Part shown: positions 18,085-28,070 of the stretch, piece by piece | Layout: the number at the start of each line of letters is the position of its first letter | Numbering within the stretch: the stretch's first letter is position 1 | Source: Roseovarius sp. A-2 | Lineage (GTDB): Bacteria; Pseudomonadota; Alphaproteobacteria; Rhodobacterales; Rhodobacteraceae | Assembly (NCBI RefSeq): GCF_002072155.1 | Contig: NZ_BDIY01000006.1 | Span: forward strand, 62,001 to 126,000 | Length of the DNA: 64,000 nucleotides | Direction: 5' to 3' | Notes under the pieces: generated by a model | What the model was told of the DNA's origin: nothing | Databases searched by the model: none | What the model saw: only the letters and a program-made list of their open reading frames with translations | Program-made: the position numbers and the translations under genes

Positions 18085-19314
18085 GTGGATTACGCGGCCA
18101 AGCTGGATAAAGCGATCGAACGTCTGCACGATGAAGGGCGCTATCGCACCTTCATCGATATCGAGCGGAAAAACGGCAATTTCCCGCACGCCACCTGGCG
18201 CAAGCCGGATGGTAACGAGCAGCCGATCACGGTCTGGTGTGGCAATGATTATCTCGGCATGGGGCAGCATCGGGTCGTACTGGCGGCGATGCACGAGGCG
18301 ATTGACGCCACTGGGGCCGGGTCTGGCGGCACGCGCAATATCTCCGGCACCACGGTCTATCACAAGCAGCTGGAGGCGGAGCTTGCCGACCTGCATGGCA
18401 AGGAGGCGGCGCTGCTCTTCACCTCGGCCTATATTGCCAATGACGCGACGCTGAGCACGCTGCCCAAGCTGTTCCCCGGCCTGATCATCTATTCCGACGC
18501 GCTGAACCATGCCAGCATGATCGAGGGGGTGCGCCGCAATGGCGGGGCCAAGCGGATATTCCGGCACAATGATGTCGAGCATCTGCGCGAGTTGATGGCG
18601 GCGGACGACGCGCACGCGCCCAAGCTGATCGCGTTCGAGAGCGTCTATTCGATGGATGGTGATTTCGGCCCTATCGAGGCGATCTGTGATCTCGCGGACG
18701 AGTTCGGCGCGCTGACCTATATCGACGAGGTGCATGCGGTGGGCATGTACGGCCCGCGCGGCGCAGGTATTTGCGAGCGGGACCGGCTGATGCATCGTCT
18801 GGACATCATCAACGGCACGCTGGCAAAGGCCTATGGCGTGATGGGCGGCTATATCGCGGCGAGCACAAAAATGTGCGATGCTGTAAGAAGTTACGCGCCG
18901 GGCTTCATCTTCTCGACATCGCTGGCACCGACACTGGCGGCGGGTGCGTCGGCCTCGGTGGCGTTTCTGAAGACCGCAGAGGGGCAAAAGCTGCGCGAGC
19001 AGCATCAGACGCAGGCGAAGATCCTCAAGACCCGGCTCAAGGGTCTGGGCATGCCGCTTATTGATCATGGCAGTCATATCGTGCCGGTGATCGTCGGCGA
19101 CCCGGTGCATACCAAGAAACTGTCGGACATGCTGCTCGAGGGTTATGGCATCTACGTGCAGCCGATCAACTTCCCCACTGTCCCGCGTGGCACTGAGCGG
19201 CTGCGATTCACTCCCTCGCCGGTGCACGGACCCGACGAAATGGACGCGCTTGTGCGCGCGATAGACGCTCTTTGGTCGCACTGCGCGCTAAATCGCGCCG
19301 AAATGGCCGGGTGA
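18085..19314 (+). CDS. hemA: 5-aminolevulinate synthase (C4 pathway)
   Basis: A PLP enzyme (409 aa) that condenses glycine and succinyl-CoA to 5-aminolevulinate, the first step of tetrapyrrole synthesis in alphaproteobacteria. Motifs seen: [28 protein letters not shown] (PLP-ring Asp) and the lysine in [13 protein letters not shown] that forms the Schiff base. The frame opens at a GTG at 18013, but GTG 18085 gives the family N-terminus ([15 protein letters not shown]) and is preceded by GGAAGGA at 18071-18077 with ideal spacing. An FNR-type box lies upstream. Confidence 0.96.
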   Translation: MDYAAKLDKAIERLHDEGRYRTFIDIERKNGNFPHATWRKPDGNEQPITVWCGNDYLGMGQHRVVLAAMHEAIDATGAGSGGTRNISGTTVYHKQLEAELADLHGKEAALLFTSAYIANDATLSTLPKLFPGLIIYSDALNHASMIEGVRRNGGAKRIFRHNDVEHLRELMAADDAHAPKLIAFESVYSMDGDFGPIEAICDLADEFGALTYIDEVHAVGMYGPRGAGICERDRLMHRLDIINGTLAKAYGVMGGYIAASTKMCDAVRSYAPGFIFSTSLAPTLAAGASASVAFLKTAEGQKLREQHQTQAKILKTRLKGLGMPLIDHGSHIVPVIVGDPVHTKKLSDMLLEGYGIYVQPINFPTVPRGTERLRFTPSPVHGPDEMDALVRAIDALWSHCALNRAEMAG

Positions 19315-19429
19315 CGCAAGCGGACGTGCAAAAAACCTTGCGCTGTGCTAATCTGACCTAAAGATAAGGCCTATGGTCGAATCGTGAGATTCGTATGGGG
19401 CCAAGGGACACGCAAGAGGCACAGAACGC

Positions 19430-20662
19430 ATGATCGGGCGGCGTTTTTCGCGCAATGTCGAATTGAATGAGGCTGACATGCGCGGCTTTGACGCTTTCGA
19501 ATTGCGCCTGGGTGACCTGATGCGGGGCGAACGCGCCACGCTCGGCAAGTCCCTTCTGGATGTGGAACGGGAGTTGCGGATCCGGGCCAATTACGTGGCC
19601 GCGATCGAGAATTGCGACCCCACGGCCTTTGACACCCCCGGTTTCATTCCCGGCTATGTGCGCTCCTATGCACGCTACCTGGGCATGGACCCTGATCAGG
19701 CATTCAAGACGTTTTGCGCCGAGTCTGGCTTTTCCATCGCGCATGGCATGTCGGCAGAGGCGTCCTCGGTCCGCAAGCCGGGCAAGGCCCCGCTGCGCAA
19801 GCCGCGCAACGACGATCCTCTGATGATGCCGAACACGCCGTTCCTGCCGGCCTCGGAAAGTTTTCTGGCGCGGATCGAGCCCGGTGCCATCGGATCGGCG
19901 CTGGTGCTCGTCGCGCTGATCGGCGCCATCGGCTACGGTGGCTGGAGTGTGCTGCGCCAGGTGCAGCAGGTACAGCTTGCACCGGTGGAGAACACGCCTA
20001 TCGTGCTGGCCGATCTCGATCCGCTGAGCGGGGCGGCGGTGACGCGGGACGAGGCGATGGCGGATGCGGGCGATGCCGCTGGCGTCTTTCAACCGCCGCG
20101 GGACGAGCGCCTGAGCCGTCTTTATCGCCCCAAGGCGCTGGATGTTCCGGTGATGGTTGCGCGCGACGCGCCAATTTCCACGCTTGACCCGCGCGAGGTG
20201 GGCACGTTCAGCCCGCAGACGCCCGAGGCCGATCGCGCAAGCGGGATCGAACTGGCCCTGCGCGAGGCGCAGGGTCTGGACGCCGAAGCCCCCGCGACAC
20301 CCAAGGTCGTGGCCGATGCCCCCCCGGAATTGCAGGTCGTGGCGGTGCGCCCGTCGTGGGTGCGGGTGCGTGCCGCCGATGGCAGCGTGATTTTCGAAGG
20401 CATCATGAATGCCGGAGACAGTTACGAAGTACCCGCCACCGAAGAGCCGCCGACCCTGCGGGTTGGCGAATCCGGGGCTGTCTATTTTGCGGTCAGCGGG
20501 CAACATTACGGGCCTGCCGGAGCGCGCGGCTCGGTTACCTCAAACCTCGCACTCACACCCGAGGCCCTGACAGAGCGCTATGCCGTGGCCGATATCGAGG
20601 CAGATCAGGACCTGATGCAATACGTGGCCGAGTTGATCTCGGAGCCTGCCGCACAGGACTGA
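19430..20662 (+). CDS. RodZ-like helix-turn-helix membrane protein
   Basis: A 410-aa protein with a cytoplasmic Xre-type helix-turn-helix (about residues 24-95: [20 protein letters not shown], then [15 protein letters not shown]), one membrane segment (about 148-170) and a C-terminal periplasmic domain of the RodZ/DUF4115 type ([20 protein letters not shown]). RodZ links MreB to the elongasome and helps set cell shape. The middle part is low-complexity and acidic. It lies just upstream of ispG, the same neighbour order as rodZ-ispG in many proteobacteria. Confidence 0.82.
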   Translation: MIGRRFSRNVELNEADMRGFDAFELRLGDLMRGERATLGKSLLDVERELRIRANYVAAIENCDPTAFDTPGFIPGYVRSYARYLGMDPDQAFKTFCAESGFSIAHGMSAEASSVRKPGKAPLRKPRNDDPLMMPNTPFLPASESFLARIEPGAIGSALVLVALIGAIGYGGWSVLRQVQQVQLAPVENTPIVLADLDPLSGAAVTRDEAMADAGDAAGVFQPPRDERLSRLYRPKALDVPVMVARDAPISTLDPREVGTFSPQTPEADRASGIELALREAQGLDAEAPATPKVVADAPPELQVVAVRPSWVRVRAADGSVIFEGIMNAGDSYEVPATEEPPTLRVGESGAVYFAVSGQHYGPAGARGSVTSNLALTPEALTERYAVADIEADQDLMQYVAELISEPAAQD

Positions 20663-20747
20663 AGGCTCATCGCGTGATTGCCCCGAGGGCCCTGGCGTAT
20701 TATCTGTAGCCTGGAAAGCCACTCTCAGACCTAACGGGGCCAAAGCG

Positions 20748-21875
20748 ATGTCGCTCAACCATATCCGCCCGTGGCGCAATATCTATCGCCGCAAATGCCG
20801 TCAGATCATGGTGGGCAATGTCCCCGTGGGCGGCGACGCGCCGATTTCCGTACAGACCATGACCAATACGCTGACCACCGATGTGGCGGGCACGGTGGCT
20901 CAGGTGCAGGCCGCTGCAGAGGCAGGCGCCGATATCGTTCGCGTCTCGGTGCCGGATGAGCCGTCGTCGAAGGCGCTGAGGGAGATCGTGCGCGAAAGCC
21001 CTGTGCCGATCGTGGCGGATATCCATTTTCACTACAAACGCGGCATCGAGGCAGCCGAGGCGGGGGCGGCCTGTCTGCGGATCAACCCGGGCAATATCGG
21101 CGATGAGCGCCGCGTGCGCGAGGTGATCTCGGCGGCGCGCGATCATGGCTGCTCGATGCGGATCGGGGTGAATGCCGGGTCGTTGGAAAAGCACCTGCTG
21201 GACAAGTATGGCGAGCCGTGCCCCGATGCGATGGTCGAGTCGGGGCTGGAGCATATCCGCATTCTGCAGGACAACGATTTCCACGAATTCAAGATCAGCG
21301 TGAAGGCGTCGGACGTGTTCATGGCTGCCGCCGCCTATCAGCAACTGGCCGAGGCCACGGATGCGCCCATACACCTCGGGATCACCGAGGCGGGGGGGCT
21401 GACCTCGGGCACGATCAAGAGCGCGATCGGCCTCGGCAACCTGCTGTGGATGGGCATTGGAGATACGGTTCGCGTGTCGCTCTCTGCCGACCCGGTCGAG
21501 GAGGTCAAGGTCGGCTACGAGATCCTGAAATCCCTCGGGCTGCGGCATCGCGGCGTTAACATCATCTCCTGCCCGTCCTGCGCGCGGCAGGGCTTTGACG
21601 TCATCAAGACCGTCGAGGCACTGGAAGAGCGGCTGGAGCATATCAAGACGCCGATGAGCCTGAGCATCATTGGCTGCGTGGTGAATGGCCCCGGCGAGGC
21701 GTTGATGACCGATGTCGGATTTACCGGCGGCGGGGCGGGCAACGGCATGGTCTATCTGGCGGGCAAGCAGAGCCACCGCATGGACAACGCGCAGATGATC
21801 GAGCACATCGTCGAACAGGTCGAGAAACGCGCCGCCGAGATCGAGGCAGAAACCGCGACGCAGGCGGCGGAATAG
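20748..21875 (+). CDS. ispG: 4-hydroxy-3-methylbut-2-enyl diphosphate synthase
   Basis: IspG/GcpE (375 aa) is the [4Fe-4S] enzyme of the MEP isoprenoid pathway that reduces methylerythritol cyclodiphosphate to HMBPP. It begins with the pterin-like TIM barrel ([20 protein letters not shown]). The cluster cysteines are in [11 protein letters not shown] and [11 protein letters not shown], with the conserved Glu in the latter. Full length. A strong intrinsic terminator follows at 22001-22033. Confidence 0.96.
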   Translation: MSLNHIRPWRNIYRRKCRQIMVGNVPVGGDAPISVQTMTNTLTTDVAGTVAQVQAAAEAGADIVRVSVPDEPSSKALREIVRESPVPIVADIHFHYKRGIEAAEAGAACLRINPGNIGDERRVREVISAARDHGCSMRIGVNAGSLEKHLLDKYGEPCPDAMVESGLEHIRILQDNDFHEFKISVKASDVFMAAAAYQQLAEATDAPIHLGITEAGGLTSGTIKSAIGLGNLLWMGIGDTVRVSLSADPVEEVKVGYEILKSLGLRHRGVNIISCPSCARQGFDVIKTVEALEERLEHIKTPMSLSIIGCVVNGPGEALMTDVGFTGGGAGNGMVYLAGKQSHRMDNAQMIEHIVEQVEKRAAEIEAETATQAAE

Positions 21876-22000
21876 ATCGGGCCCGTCCCTTGCTGAAGAT
21901 TAACAAAACGTAATGATAGCGGGCGCTTGGCGGGTGATCTTAATTGACGCTGCGCACGCTCTCGCGTAGAGGTTGTGGCATGCTGGACGAATTGGGCGAG

Positions 22001-22033
22001 CGGCCCCGGGGGTGACCCCGGAGGCCGTTTTTT
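22001..22033 (+). terminator. Intrinsic terminator after ispG
   Basis: A GC-rich hairpin in which CGGCC and CCGGGG pair with CCCCGG and GGCCG around a TGA loop, followed by six T residues. It lies 126 nt after the ispG stop and separates ispG from the GTA-like genes. Confidence 0.85.
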
Positions 22034-22096
22034 CATGTCGGGCGGGCGGAGGCACGCAGCAACAGCATCAGACAACCACACGAGGCATGAGCACGC

Positions 22097-22447
22097 ATGG
22101 TTTTGATCACCCCCGATGAGGGGCCTTCGGGCCTGACCACCTCCATCAACGCGCTGGAGGGTCAATTGGCGGATATGCGTCAGGAACTGGAGGACCTCTA
22201 TCACCGGATCAAGTCCGGGGAACTCGACGAACTGAAGAACGCGACCAAGGCCACCGCCGAGATCCGGCAATGGCTGAAGATCGCGATTGAAGCGGAGGCG
22301 CAACTTGACAAACGCAAACGACACGAGCGTGGAATCGTCCACGGATACGCCATTGATTTCGACGCCGCCCGGGATGAGATCGGGTGCCGCATGGATCGTC
22401 TCAGAAGGGCAAGATGTTCAGGACCAGTTCCTAGATGCACTGACTGA
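22097..22447 (+). CDS. GTA g1-like protein, putative small terminase subunit
   Basis: A 116-aa protein with an N-terminal coiled-coil (INALEGQLADMRQELEDLYH) and the C-terminal pattern DFDAARDEIGCRMDRLRRA. Size, pattern and position directly before a terminase large subunit match orfg1 of Rhodobacter-type gene transfer agents, which has been described as the small terminase subunit. It starts 64 nt after the ispG terminator and overlaps the start of the next gene by about 77 nt. The identification rests on layout and resemblance, not on a search. Confidence 0.65.
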   Translation: MVLITPDEGPSGLTTSINALEGQLADMRQELEDLYHRIKSGELDELKNATKATAEIRQWLKIAIEAEAQLDKRKRHERGIVHGYAIDFDAARDEIGCRMDRLRRARCSGPVPRCTD

Positions 22448-23717
22448 GGGGGAATTGCTGGCGCTGCCGTATATCTTCGAGTTCTGGGCGCTGGAACATC
22501 AGTTGGCGCCCGAGGGTGACTGGCGCGCTTGGGTGATCATGGGAGGGCGCGGTGCGGGCAAGACGCGGGCCGGGGCGGAATGGGTGCGCGCGCAGGTCGA
22601 GGGGTCGCGACCGCTTGATGAAGGCCGCTGCAAGCGGCTGGCGCTTCTGGGCGAGACCATTGATCAGGTGCGCGAGGTGATGATCTTTGGCGAGAGCGGG
22701 ATCATGGCCTGTTCCCCGCCCGACCGTCGGCCCGAATGGCAGGCCACGCGCAAGCGGCTTGTCTGGCCCAACGGGGCGATCGCGCAGGCGTTTTCGGCGC
22801 ATGATCCCGAGGGGCTGCGCGGGCCGCAATTCGACGGGGCCTGGGTGGATGAGCTGGCCAAGTGGAAGAAGGCGCGCGAGACCTGGGACATGCTGCAATT
22901 CGGGCTGCGGCTGGGGAATGATCCGCGCGTCTGCGTGACGACGACGCCGCGCAATGTCGGCGTGCTCAAGGATATTCTGGCGGCCCCGAGCACGGTGGTG
23001 ACGAGTGCGCCGACCGAGGCCAATGCGGCCTATCTGGCCGAAGGCTTTCTCGAAGAGGTGCGCGCGCGTTATGCGGGCACGCGGCTGGGGCGGCAGGAAC
23101 TGGACGGGGTGCTGGTCGATGCCGCCGAGGATGCGCTCTGGACGCCCGCGATGCTGGAGGCAGGCCGGGTCGAGGTCACACCCGATATGGACCGGATCGT
23201 GGTGGCGGTCGATCCGCCGGTGACCGGGCATGCGGGCTCGGACGAATGCGGTATCGTGGTGGTGGGGGCGGTCACGCGCGGCCCGGTGCAGGATTGGCGC
23301 GCCTATGTGCTGGCTGATGCGAGCGTGCGCGCGGCAAGCCCCGCAAGCTGGGCCAGGGCCGCCATTCGCGCGATGGAGCAATGGGGTGCCGAACGGCTGG
23401 TGGCCGAGGTCAACCAGGGCGGCGATCTGGTCGAACAGGTGATCCGGCAGGTCGATCCGTTGGTGCCATTCCGTTCGGTGCATGCCAGCCGGGGCAAGGT
23501 CGCGCGCGCCGAGCCGGTGGCGGCGCTTTACGAACAGGGTCGGGTTCATCACCTGCGGGGCCTCGGGCCGCTGGAGGATCAGATGTGCGCGATGACCGCG
23601 CGCGGCTATGAGGGAAAGGGCAGCCCCGACCGTGTCGATGCGCTGGTCTGGGCACTGACCGAGTTGATCGTGGAACCTGGGGCCAAATGGCGGCGGCCAA
23701 GCGTGCGGGCGGTGTGA
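22371..23717 (+). CDS. GTA g2-like terminase large subunit
   Basis: A DNA-packaging ATPase/nuclease (about 448 aa). The Walker A motif is MGGRGAGKTRAGAEW, a Walker B-like segment is GAWVDELAKW, and the C-terminal RNase H-like nuclease carries acidic residues in IVVAVDPPVTG, VAEVNQGGD and SPDRVDALVWA. It closely resembles the GTA orfg2 product. The frame opens at 22287, but overlap with g1 and family N-termini favour ATG 22371 (MRSGAAWIVSEG); the start is uncertain. The portal, protease and capsid genes that should follow in a GTA cluster are absent; an HU-like gene comes next. Confidence 0.85.
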   Translation, partial: GMRSGAAWIVSEGQDVQDQFLDALTEGELLALPYIFEFWALEHQLAPEGDWRAWVIMGGRGAGKTRAGAEWVRAQVEGSRPLDEGRCKRLALLGETIDQVREVMIFGESGIMACSPPDRRPEWQATRKRLVWPNGAIAQAFSAHDPEGLRGPQFDGAWVDELAKWKKARETWDMLQFGLRLGNDPRVCVTTTPRNVGVLKDILAAPSTVVTSAPTEANAAYLAEGFLEEVRARYAGTRLGRQELDGVLVDAAEDALWTPAMLEAGRVEVTPDMDRIVVAVDPPVTGHAGSDECGIVVVGAVTRGPVQDWRAYVLADASVRAASPASWARAAIRAMEQWGAERLVAEVNQGGDLVEQVIRQVDPLVPFRSVHASRGKVARAEPVAALYEQGRVHHLRGLGPLEDQMCAMTARGYEGKGSPDRVDALVWALTELIVEPGAKWRRPSVRAV

Positions 23718-23897
23718 TGCGATCCCGCGCGGGGGGCGGTTGCCGTGCCACCCGGATTGGCCGCTTTGAAACGCTGGGCGACACCGGAGGCATGCGGCTG
23801 CGCCCGTCAACTGCGGCTGGTAATGTCCGCGATCTCGCGCTAGCGTGTTTCCATATTTGGGACAATACCGGCCCGGATGGAGATTTCGAGGCAGATC

Positions 23898-24350
23898 ATG
23901 GCAACCAGCAGAACACCGAGCAAACCCAAGACAGGCGTCAAGACAACCAGCAAGTCCGCGCCGCGCAAAGGGCAGCCCCGAGCCCGTGCCAGCGCGCCCG
24001 AGCCTGCGGTGATTGTGACCGAGACATCTCCGACGAGCGCAGGCCCCGAGATGAAAAAGCAGGAGCTTTTGGACAAGGTGGTCCAGCGCTCCGAGATCCG
24101 CAAGAAATTCGCCAAGCCTGCGCTTGAGGCGATGCTTGAGGTTCTCGGCGAGGCGCTGGCCGAAGGTCGCGAGCTCAATCTGCCGCCTTTGGGCAAGGTC
24201 AAGTTCAACCGGATCAAGGAAGGCGCGCGGGCCCGCATCATCGTGGCCAAGATTCGACAGTCCAAACAGGGCGGTAATGTGCTTCCCGAGGATGCGGGAA
24301 CAGAGAATGACATCGACATGAAAGATGAGGTTGCAGAGCGCGCGGAGTGA
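23898..24350 (+). CDS. HU-family DNA-binding protein with basic N-terminal tail
   Basis: A 150-aa protein. The C-terminal ~95 residues form an HU/IHF fold (MKKQELLDKVVQRSEIRKKF, then ELNLPPLGKVKFNR). The first ~55 residues are a flexible tail rich in Lys, Arg, Ser, Thr, Pro and Ala, similar to histone H1-like tails seen on HU proteins of this bacterial order. It likely compacts DNA. ATG 23898 starts the tail (MATSRTPSK); an in-frame ATG at 23877 is possible. It ends 19 nt before tRNA-Val. Confidence 0.82.
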   Translation: MATSRTPSKPKTGVKTTSKSAPRKGQPRARASAPEPAVIVTETSPTSAGPEMKKQELLDKVVQRSEIRKKFAKPALEAMLEVLGEALAEGRELNLPPLGKVKFNRIKEGARARIIVAKIRQSKQGGNVLPEDAGTENDIDMKDEVAERAE

Positions 24351-24369
24351 GGCTAAAAGCCGCCGCAAC

Positions 24370-24444
24370 GGGTGATTAGCTCAGTGGTAGAGCGCTTCGT
24401 TCACATCGAAGATGTCAGGAGTTCGAATCTCTTATCACCCACCA
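24370..24444 (+). tRNA. tRNA-Val (CAC)
   Basis: A 75-nt tRNA with encoded CCA. Acceptor GGGTGAT pairs with ATCACCC. The anticodon stem CTTCG/CGAAG encloses the loop TTCACAT, giving anticodon CAC. The T-arm is AGGAGTTCGAATCTCTT. Confidence 0.96.
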
Positions 24445-24464
24445 TCACGCCCGTGATGAATAAT

Positions 24465-24491
24465 ACTTTGGCATCGTAGTCGTGCCAAAGT
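24465..24491. repeat. Inverted repeat after tRNA-Val
   Basis: ACTTTGGCA (24465-24473) and TGCCAAAGT (24483-24491) are perfect 9-bp arms around a 9-nt spacer. The repeat starts 20 nt after the tRNA end. There is no T-run, so it may be a weak terminator or a protein-binding site. The rest of 24492-24667 shows no supported gene. Confidence 0.5.
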
Positions 24492-24667
24492 CCAAGGTGC
24501 GCGTGGGTGCAACGAACCTTTGCTTCGGACCGGATAGGCCCGCACAAACGGCATCGCACAGCCGACCTACAACGCGCCGCTGCGTGCCGGTGGTGTTCGA
24601 GTCGCCGGGCAAGCTCTATCCCAGTCTTGCCCTGCACCGGGCCTGACCTGTCAGACTGCGCGATACC

Positions 24668-25360
24668 TTATTGGCTCTTGTCCGTGACAACGCGCCCGTC
24701 TTCCAGCGTGATGATCCTGTCCGCCATTTCCAGAATACGCGCATCATGGGTGACCATGACCGTGGTTGTCCCCCGCGTTTTTCCCAGTGATTTGAGCATT
24801 TCAACCACGGTATGACCCGAGGCCTTGTCCAGCGCCGCCGTGGGTTCATCCGCAAGAACGATCTCGGGGTTCGATACAAGGGCGCGCGCTACCGCGACCC
24901 GCTGTTTCTGCCCGCCCGACAGGTTGGCTGGAAAATAATCCCGGCGAGCCGCAAGGCCGAGCAGATCAAGCATGTGATGGCTGGCGATGCGTTGTTTCGC
25001 GGCATTGCCCTTGCCATGCACCTCAAGGCCCATCAGGACGTTCTGGGTGGCGGTCAGGCTTTCATGCAGGTTGTGAGCCTGAAAGATGAACCCCAGCCGA
25101 CGGCGCAGCGCCACCAGTTCCGCCTCGGGGGCCCCGCGCAGCTCGTGATCCAGCAGCACGACACTTCCCTCCTGGATGTCACGCAGCGCCCCGATCAGCG
25201 TAAGAAGCGTGGTCTTGCCGGACCCGGATGGCCCCATGAGGATGGTCAGACTGCCACGGGCAATCGACAGGTTGATATCGAAGATGGCTTGCTTGCGCGC
25301 CTCTCCGGTTCCAAAGAAATGGTTGAGGCCGCGCACCTCGATTGGTGAACCCGTCATCAA
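24668..25360 (-). CDS. devA: ABC exporter ATPase, DevA family
   Basis: A 230-aa ATP-binding subunit. Walker A MGPSGSGKTTLL (about residues 41-52), signature NLSGGQKQRVAVARAL, Walker B IVLADEPTAALD and the H-loop VTHD are all present. Its overlap with the DevC-type permease gene and the adjacent adaptor show a DevBCA-type system, which exports glycolipids or other lipophilic compounds through a TolC-like outer-membrane channel. The substrate is unknown here. Confidence 0.88.
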   Translation of the reverse strand: MMTGSPIEVRGLNHFFGTGEARKQAIFDINLSIARGSLTILMGPSGSGKTTLLTLIGALRDIQEGSVVLLDHELRGAPEAELVALRRRLGFIFQAHNLHESLTATQNVLMGLEVHGKGNAAKQRIASHHMLDLLGLAARRDYFPANLSGGQKQRVAVARALVSNPEIVLADEPTAALDKASGHTVVEMLKSLGKTRGTTTVMVTHDARILEMADRIITLEDGRVVTDKSQ

Positions 25361-26532
25361 AACAGGTCCGCCGGATCGGCGTTCGCCAGCCGCCGTGTCG
25401 CGATGGCCCCCGACAGCGTGCAGGCGGCCAATGTTCCCAGAAAGACGAATATCGCCCGGCTGGCCTCCATGCTGACCGGCAGGCCCGTCACCGCCACCAA
25501 CCCGGCATAAAGCCCCATCGAGACGAAAAATCCGGGAATGAACCCGAAGACGGCCAGAACGATGGCCTCTTCAAAGACGATGCCCAGAAAGAATGTCTGC
25601 CCGTATCCCATGGCCTTGAAGGTTGCATATTCGCGCAGGTGGTCGGCCACATCGGTGGACAGCACCTGATAGACGATGACAAGCCCGACGAGAATGCCCA
25701 TGAATACGCCAAAGCCGAAGATGATGCCGGTCGGGCGCTCTGACGACATGAACGCCAGATCGGCGGATTTCGCGCCTTGCGTGGTCTGGACCCTGACGCT
25801 TGCAGAGGGCAGCGCGGCGCGCAGGCGTGTGGCCACGGTATCGGCAGAGACGCCATCGTCGATCCGCAAAAGAATGTGATCGGGCGCACCGCTGTATCGC
25901 GTTGGAAAGACACGAAGAAACGTCTGGTCTGAGGTCACCAGCATACCGTCCGCCAGAAACCCGCCGCCGACTGTCATGGTGGCGATGGCGGTAAGGGTTT
26001 CGCCCATTGCCTCGAAGGAATAGCTGGCCCCGCTCGACAGGCTTTCGAGCACCGGGGCCGGCATGCCTCGGGTATCTTCATCGAGCAGGACAGTGTTCTC
26101 GATGGTCAGCCGCTCCAGAGATGCGGCGACGGCGGGCGAGACGAAGCTGGGCTGTGTGACGTCCACACCGAAGGTCAGCAAGGCAACCGATGTTCCGTCG
26201 TCGAGCGTGAAAGGCAGGTCGCCGATGTAAAGCGGTGTGGCGTCTGCAACACCAGCGACGCCGAGCGCCTGAAACATGTGCACGCGGGCGATATGCTCGC
26301 TATCGGTCAGGGTGTTGCCCTCCTGCGAGGACAAAATGATGTCGGTATTCAAGAGCGCATAGGGCGCAAGGGTCGACCCATTCAGCGCGCCCATGATCCC
26401 GAGTTGCATGAAAACAAGCAGATTGGCAAAGGCCACGCCGGACACCGCGGCAAGCAAGCGGCCCCGGTTGTGCGACAGCTGCAACCAGCCGATGGGCAGA
26501 CGCCCAAAGAGCAAGGTCAGCAGCCTGCTCAT
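25357..26532 (-). CDS. devC: ABC exporter permease, DevC family (MacB/FtsX type)
   Basis: A 391-aa membrane protein. It has an N-terminal membrane segment (about 28-50), a large extracytoplasmic domain, and three C-terminal membrane segments with an FtsX-type region (FGVFMGILVGLVIVYQVLST, EYATFKAMGYGQTFFLGIV). This is the DevC arrangement. Both neighbours overlap it by 4 nt, so the three proteins are made together. Confidence 0.87.
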   Translation of the reverse strand: MSRLLTLLFGRLPIGWLQLSHNRGRLLAAVSGVAFANLLVFMQLGIMGALNGSTLAPYALLNTDIILSSQEGNTLTDSEHIARVHMFQALGVAGVADATPLYIGDLPFTLDDGTSVALLTFGVDVTQPSFVSPAVAASLERLTIENTVLLDEDTRGMPAPVLESLSSGASYSFEAMGETLTAIATMTVGGGFLADGMLVTSDQTFLRVFPTRYSGAPDHILLRIDDGVSADTVATRLRAALPSASVRVQTTQGAKSADLAFMSSERPTGIIFGFGVFMGILVGLVIVYQVLSTDVADHLREYATFKAMGYGQTFFLGIVFEEAIVLAVFGFIPGFFVSMGLYAGLVAVTGLPVSMEASRAIFVFLGTLAACTLSGAIATRRLANADPADLF

Positions 26533-27758
26533 TGCGCCCGGCCCGCGTCGATCCGCACGATCGCCTCAAGATTGGTCAGGTTGCGCGCCTGCTCTGACGA
26601 CGCGGCATCCAGCACGACGATAACATCCACGACCCGCGCGTCGGTGTTGCTGGCCGGATCGTCCGAGGTGATCGACTGGCGCCCGATTTTAAGGCCGATG
26701 GCCGAGACGATGCCGGTCAGGGGCTGTGCCAGGGCCTTGGCCGAGACTGTCACCGGATCGCCGATGGTCACGCGGCCGATCATAGTCTGATAGACCTCGG
26801 CCTCTACGGTCATCTGCGAGGTGTCGCCAAGGTCGATGATCCCGTCGCTCGGCGGGCGTTCGCCGGCCCGCACCTTGATGTCGAGCACCCGGCCACGATC
26901 GGGCGCCCGGACATAGGCGCGTTCCAGATCCTGACGCGCGCGCGCCAGTTCTGCGCGGGCGGCATCCAGATTGGCCTCGGCCACGGCAATGTCGGCCTGA
27001 ATGGCCTCTGAGCCGGTCGCATAGCGCGAAAGCGTGGCGCGGGCGCGCTCCACATCGCGCTCTGCTTCGGTGGCCGTCGCAACGATCTGGTCAAATTGCG
27101 CACGTGTCGTCACCCCACGTTCGAAAAGCGAGGTCATGCGCGCAAGATCGGCGCGGGCCGCTATTGCCGTGGCCTCGGCGCGCTCCAGCGATGCCTGGGC
27201 CTCGGCCAGGCTGGCCCGGTTCGATGCGCGGGTCTGGGTCAGCGTCGCCTGGCGCACGCGCAGCGTTGCTTCGGCAGAGGAAATCGCGCTTTGAAGTTGC
27301 GGGAGGTTGTCGAGAACGGCCAGGATTTCATTGGCCTCGACCTCGTCACCCTCCGCAACCCTGATCTCGGCGATGCGGGCGTCGCCGGCGCCCGATGGTG
27401 TGGCCACGCTGATGATATCGCCACGCGGGATGATCCGGCCCAGGGCCACCACATCGCCGTCACTGACCACCGCAACCTGCTGTTGGGTCGTCACCTGCTG
27501 AATCGCGACGGCAATCGGGGTATTCGTGCCGGCCCCCGGCTCAAGCCCTGTTGCCTTGAAGAACACCCTGAGGCCCGGAGGCTGGAAATACATCCCGATG
27601 ACCGCGCCGGTAAACAGCGCAAGCATCAACACCGGGATCAGCAACAGGCGGCTCCGCCCGGTTTTCCGGGATCTCTGTTTTGGCGAGGTCGACGCAAGCC
27701 CGTTGTCTTCCAGCGGAAGCGCGGGCGGTTTGTCGGCGGAGTCGGAAGTCATGGTCAT
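26529..27758 (-). CDS. devB: Periplasmic adaptor, HlyD/DevB family
   Basis: A 409-aa membrane-fusion protein. One N-terminal membrane anchor (about 38-58, LLLIPVLMLALFTGAVIGMY) is followed by a lipoyl-like half (IAEIRVAEGDEVEANEILAV), a long alpha-helical hairpin rich in Ala, Glu and Arg, and the second lipoyl/beta-barrel half (APDRGRVLDIKVRAGERPPS). It joins the DevAC pump to an outer-membrane channel encoded elsewhere. First gene of the operon. Confidence 0.87.
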   Translation of the reverse strand: MTMTSDSADKPPALPLEDNGLASTSPKQRSRKTGRSRLLLIPVLMLALFTGAVIGMYFQPPGLRVFFKATGLEPGAGTNTPIAVAIQQVTTQQQVAVVSDGDVVALGRIIPRGDIISVATPSGAGDARIAEIRVAEGDEVEANEILAVLDNLPQLQSAISSAEATLRVRQATLTQTRASNRASLAEAQASLERAEATAIAARADLARMTSLFERGVTTRAQFDQIVATATEAERDVERARATLSRYATGSEAIQADIAVAEANLDAARAELARARQDLERAYVRAPDRGRVLDIKVRAGERPPSDGIIDLGDTSQMTVEAEVYQTMIGRVTIGDPVTVSAKALAQPLTGIVSAIGLKIGRQSITSDDPASNTDARVVDVIVVLDAASSEQARNLTNLEAIVRIDAGRAQ

Positions 27759-28070
27759 TCTTTCAAGCTGGATCGGAAACGGGTTTTGTCGAATTTCCTA
27801 ATTTTACATCATAAAGGGCTGAAAGACCGCCCGGAAAGACGATTGTCTGCGGGAACGGGCCCTGACCGCGCGACGTTTGCGCGCGCTTTGCGTTGGATCA
27901 ATTTTTCCAGCGTCAATTTCTGGCATGTCAGTCTCAGACGCAGGCCGATCCTGTCAGCGACCTTGGGTGCTTGGCGCGGGAATGGTCGGACGGTCGTAAA
28001 GTGGACGCAGATTGAGAGAGTGCTTGTCACTCGGGCGGCCTGATAGGCATCAGCCGAGGATCAAAGAGAA
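27759..28070. other. Intergenic region between the DevB adaptor and CbpA genes
   Basis: 312 nt between divergent genes; no coding frame that I can support. AT-rich near the devB side (about 27780-27830). A palindrome CTGATAGGCATCAG (28040-28053) resembles an FNR-family site (TGAT-N4-ATCA core) but lies only 17 nt before the cbpA start, too close for an activator at a normal promoter. Confidence 0.4.

Noticed and set aside
24401..24637. Minus-strand ORF ending in a 'GDKRFELLTSSM' peptide
   Set aside because: It is a translation artefact over the tRNA-Val gene and adjoining sequence.
28040..28053. CTGATAGGCATCAG as a further FNR-family site
   Set aside because: It deviates at both outer bases and is only 17 nt from the cbpA start codon; not counted with the three good boxes.
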